From assembly GCA_937974825.1 (NCBI GenBank), contig CALJVD010000053.1, forward strand, positions 1 to 64,000: a stretch of DNA of 64,000 nt, written 5' to 3'. Positions 61,126 to 64,000 of this stretch are shown here, piece after piece. Under the pieces are notes generated by a model, which was given only the letters and a program-made list of their open reading frames with translations, was not told where the DNA came from and did no database searches. Each line of letters begins with the position of its first letter. Position 1 is the first letter of the stretch. Source of the DNA: an uncultured Oceanospirillaceae bacterium (lineage in GTDB: Bacteria > Pseudomonadota > Gammaproteobacteria > Pseudomonadales > Oceanobacteraceae). The translations under genes were made by a program, and so were the position numbers.

Positions 61126-63396
61126 TTAGTTCCCCGAAGATTGCCTCCAAGCAGGCTGCAAGCCATCTCGCATTGTTTTAACACTGCCCTGTTGCGTTAA
61201 AACAATAGCCCCTTTATCAGCTGTATTTAGCCAATCTATATTTAATTGTTCCAAACGGTCTATAACTTGCTTAGTTGGATGGTTAAAGGCGTTGTTAAAC
61301 CCTGCTGAAATCCAAGCCTGCCTAGGCGCAACGGTTTGTAAAAATATCTTAGATGAACTTGTATCACTTCCGTGATGCGACACAACTAAAATATCAGAAG
61401 CTAGCTCCTTACCGTACTGTCGTATTAAATCGTACTCAACAGCCTTGCTAATATCGCCTGTTAACAGGAAGCGGTTACCAAACCACTCCACCTGAACAAC
61501 ACAAGAGCGATTATTGTTGTTATCAGGAAGACGAGACCAAGCAGTATCATTCAAGTTTAGATAACGGTATAAAATATCTGGAGTTAATACCTGCCAGCGC
61601 GCAGGCTCCATACTGCATAAATGATAGTCTTGGCCAGTATGTGCTAATGACTGGCCGGAATATATTTCTGAAGTTAAGAAATTATTTATTATCGACTCTG
61701 TACCACCAGCATGGTCATTATCATTATGACTCACAATTAACACATCTATGTCACTAACAGCGTGCTTATTTAATACTGGCGTAATGATTGACTCTCCGGT
61801 ATCAAACGACCCCATAAAAGGACCAGTATCGTATAAGAGTGTGTGCATGTCTGAATTAAAAAACACGCTTTGCCCCTGCCCTACATCTACCATCATGGCA
61901 ACGGGAAAATTTTTAGCCGGTACAGTAAAAAGAATAATCATCACGCTAATAATTACCCCCGCTGCCAAGAGGTAAGACACCCCTCTTCTTAGTAACCACA
62001 GCAATAGCGGCCATAAAATCAGTGATATGGTGGGTAATACAATCAACCGAGATAACGGTATAAAATCAATTTGACTAATAATTTCCCAATAAACCGAACC
62101 GGCAACACTCAGTAGCTCGGCCAACAGATCTGCAGGCACAAATAAGGTTAATAAACTCAAAGGAATGAGTACGAGAGTAACGTAGGGAATTGCAATTATA
62201 TTGGCTAGCAACTGACTCACACTAACCGGTTGATTCCATAGTATGAAGATGGGGATTAATGCCACAAATATGACCCACTGGGGCAACCAACTTGATTCTA
62301 ACAAGGTAGACTTTCTGCCGTTGTAGAAAACCAATAACGTTAGTACCGCCGAAAAAGAATACGCAAACCCTGCACTGACCCATGCTAGTGGATTTAAGAT
62401 AATCACCAGCAATAATGCACTAGCAACAGTGGTCATCCAATTTAACTTAAAGCGTGTACCATTAATTAAAATTAACGCCGTAAACATTAACCAAGACCGC
62501 TGTAATGCTACCCCACTTCCGGCTAGCCACAAGTAACCTGCACCGCCAGCTATCAAAAAACCCTGTTGCCATATGAGTAAATTCGGAATATTTCTCTTAA
62601 GTATAAAACTTAACAACCGTTGAAATGTGCGCCACAACAGCACCAGTAATAAAAGTATCAACCCCATATGCAAGCCACTGACAACCAACAAGTGCAGAGT
62701 TCCTGTACGCTTAGCAAGCTGCCACTGCTGAGGACTAAATGAGTCTTGTTCTCCAAGGATCAAACCGCTTATCCAATGCCAAGCATAGGTAGGTAAGCGT
62801 TGTTGCTGAGACTGAATAAATTGAGATCGCAAGGTGGGGGATCCATAAGACACAAGGGTATATTCTTTGATATATCCGGTTGCATCCACTTTCTTACTTA
62901 ACAACCAAGCTTCGTAATCAAAGGCTAAACCGTTTTCAATATTACGCGGGCTACGAAGCATCACTTTAGCGTCTATTACTGCTCCTGGAAGCAATGATTC
63001 ATTAGCTCGGTAGAGGCTTACCCTTAAATTTCTTAAATTTGGCATCCCCTGCTCTGCTAACCACTTGCTAGAGCTTAAAGGTTCAACTTGAAGCTTTTGA
63101 ACGTAACCTTGCTCTTTGTTTTCAACAACCAGAAGCGTTAAATCAACCTCTGTCTTGTCATACTCTAATGGCAGCCGATGGGCTAGCTGCCAGTGTACCC
63201 ATCCTGAACCATAGACAGTACCTACAACCATTATTAGAAGCATAGGCCAACGCCTATGGGCTAGATGCTTGATACGATATGAAACGACTAGAAGTAAAAA
63301 GGTAAGAATGTAAAAGAAGACTAGCTGAGGAAGCGGTAAATATGTACCTAACGCAATAGAGACCGCAGACAATAATAAGTAAAAAGTCATTGCCAC
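61126..63396 (-). CDS. comEC: DNA internalization-related competence protein ComEC/Rec2
   Basis: ComEC is the inner-membrane channel that moves single-stranded DNA into the cytoplasm during natural transformation. An N-terminal region with two helices and an OB-like part is followed by the Competence domain with about eight helices (HLLVVSGLHMGLILLLL) and a C-terminal beta-lactamase-like domain, where VSHNDNDHAGG and VVSHHGSDTSS hold metal ligands. The 756-residue length is full. No other competence gene is here. Confidence 0.92.
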   Translation of the reverse strand: MAMTFYLLLSAVSIALGTYLPLPQLVFFYILTFLLLVVSYRIKHLAHRRWPMLLIMVVGTVYGSGWVHWQLAHRLPLEYDKTEVDLTLLVVENKEQGYVQKLQVEPLSSSKWLAEQGMPNLRNLRVSLYRANESLLPGAVIDAKVMLRSPRNIENGLAFDYEAWLLSKKVDATGYIKEYTLVSYGSPTLRSQFIQSQQQRLPTYAWHWISGLILGEQDSFSPQQWQLAKRTGTLHLLVVSGLHMGLILLLLVLLWRTFQRLLSFILKRNIPNLLIWQQGFLIAGGAGYLWLAGSGVALQRSWLMFTALILINGTRFKLNWMTTVASALLLVIILNPLAWVSAGFAYSFSAVLTLLVFYNGRKSTLLESSWLPQWVIFVALIPIFILWNQPVSVSQLLANIIAIPYVTLVLIPLSLLTLFVPADLLAELLSVAGSVYWEIISQIDFIPLSRLIVLPTISLILWPLLLWLLRRGVSYLLAAGVIISVMIILFTVPAKNFPVAMMVDVGQGQSVFFNSDMHTLLYDTGPFMGSFDTGESIITPVLNKHAVSDIDVLIVSHNDNDHAGGTESIINNFLTSEIYSGQSLAHTGQDYHLCSMEPARWQVLTPDILYRYLNLNDTAWSRLPDNNNNRSCVVQVEWFGNRFLLTGDISKAVEYDLIRQYGKELASDILVVSHHGSDTSSSKIFLQTVAPRQAWISAGFNNAFNHPTKQVIDRLEQLNIDWLNTADKGAIVLTQQGSVKTMRDGLQPAWRQSSGN

Positions 63397-63418
63397 TCCC
63401 TGGCATAGCTTTTATGTG

Positions 63419-64000
63419 TTACATAGGCTGTAAGCTCAAATCCTTGAGTTGCAAGCAGCGATTCATTCTTCTTGCTAACTCTTGATCATGAGTCACCATG
63501 ATAAAGGCAGTATCGCTCTTTTTAATCAGATCTAACATCACCTCTTCGACTTGTCTTGCAGTCTGTTGATCTAAGTTACCTGTCGGCTCATCTAATAATA
63601 CTAGCTTAGGACGATTAACCAGAGCACGAGCAATGGCTGCACGTTGACGTTCACCACCTGAAAGTTCCGCCGGCGTATGATTTAAACGGTGACCAAGACC
63701 AAGCTGCTGTAGGCACTCTTGTGCACGTTGTTTAGCTGCCTTCTGACTTTTACCGGCTAATAATTGAGGTAGCATTACATTTTCAAGTGCACTGAATTCG
63801 GCTAACAGGTGATGAAACTGATAAACAAAGCCAATATCTTGATTACGCAACGCAGTACGCTGAGTCTCATTCATGCTTGAAAGATCTTTACCGTCGATAA
63901 GCACTTGGCCTTCATCGACAGTATCTAATCCGCCTAAGGCATTTAACAAGGTCGTCTTACCAGACCCCGAAGCCCCTACAATAGCGAGTGTTTCACCTGC
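63419..64000 (-). CDS. lolD: Lipoprotein-releasing system ATPase LolD (5' end cut by window edge)
   Basis: The ATPase of LolCDE, which extracts lipoproteins from the inner membrane and passes them to LolA. The frame remains open to base 64000, so the N-terminus is missing; a TTG near 63949 is internal, not a start. Visible are Walker [12 protein letters not shown], the LolD motif [28 protein letters not shown], the signature [15 protein letters not shown], Walker [10 protein letters not shown] and the switch His VTHD. 193 codons remain of about 225-235. LolA, which accepts the released lipoproteins, is encoded at 13610. Confidence 0.95.
   Translation of the reverse strand, partial: AGETLAIVGASGSGKTTLLNALGGLDTVDEGQVLIDGKDLSSMNETQRTALRNQDIGFVYQFHHLLAEFSALENVMLPQLLAGKSQKAAKQRAQECLQQLGLGHRLNHTPAELSGGERQRAAIARALVNRPKLVLLDEPTGNLDQQTARQVEEVMLDLIKKSDTAFIMVTHDQELARRMNRCLQLKDLSLQPM

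Overview
The window looks like the core chromosome of a moderately AT-rich, Gram-negative marine gammaproteobacterium, probably of the Oceanospirillales/Pseudomonadales side. The evidence is a monomeric isocitrate dehydrogenase, the gacA-uvrC-pgsA-tRNA block, a GacA-type regulator with a TTG start, Na+-NQR maturation genes, LPS and lipoprotein export genes, and gene order that closely follows what I recall of Pseudomonas. I cannot name the genus. The window is packed with genes, and I see no insertion sequence, prophage or CRISPR array.

Layout. 1-3656: the signal peptide of a porin-like protein cut by the left edge, a tRNA-Gly/Cys/Leu operon, and pgsA, uvrC and gacA. 3711-7663: a Pat-type protein acetyltransferase and a histone-deacetylase-family enzyme diverge from a short shared promoter region, followed by a 48-codon membrane-protein gene. 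7752-27377: tRNA-Ser; tusDCBE (tRNA 2-thiouridine sulfur relay) facing cysG-serS-crcB-rarA-lolA-ftsK; bpt and infA facing clpA-clpS; cspD; icd; then rluE, nudJ-mnmA-hflD-dusA. 27735-33201: tal, a TerB-fold gene and a Tus-like replication-termination gene in one overlapping operon, facing apbE-nqrM-sthA; then an ArsR-family regulator. 33207-38465 (minus): yafS-like methyltransferase, rnhA and dnaQ, then a three-gene run of poorly known function (ChpA-N-terminus-like protein, two-TM protein, DUF4062 protein). 38533-49313: mltD and fabI, then the proteostasis block ppiD, hupB, lon, clpX, clpP, tig, with recognisable RpoH-like promoters at lon and clpX. 49500-54786: tRNA-Pro/Arg/His operon, folD, cysS-glnS, ppiB. 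54861-64000: lpxH, then the envelope run lolD-comEC-exbB-exbD-msbA-lpxK-ycaR-ptp-murB on the minus strand.

How the genes work together. Several pathways are represented by neighbours: tRNA modification (tusDCBE with mnmA, dusA), N-degron proteolysis (bpt, clpS, clpA), regulated proteolysis and folding (lon, clpXP, tig, ppiD), lipid A and lipoprotein export (lpxH, lpxK, msbA, lolA, lolD), and reversible protein acetylation (pat and the deacetylase).

Points deserving a second look: the Tus homologue outside the enterics, the pseudo-Hpt/membrane/DUF4062 operon, the acetyltransferase-deacetylase divergon with an inverted repeat, the unannotated small protein, a solitary REP-like element, and several genes missing from otherwise conserved strings (trxB-aat, purB, gloB, kdsB, nqrA-F). 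Statements about Pseudomonas gene order are from memory and were not checked against a database.
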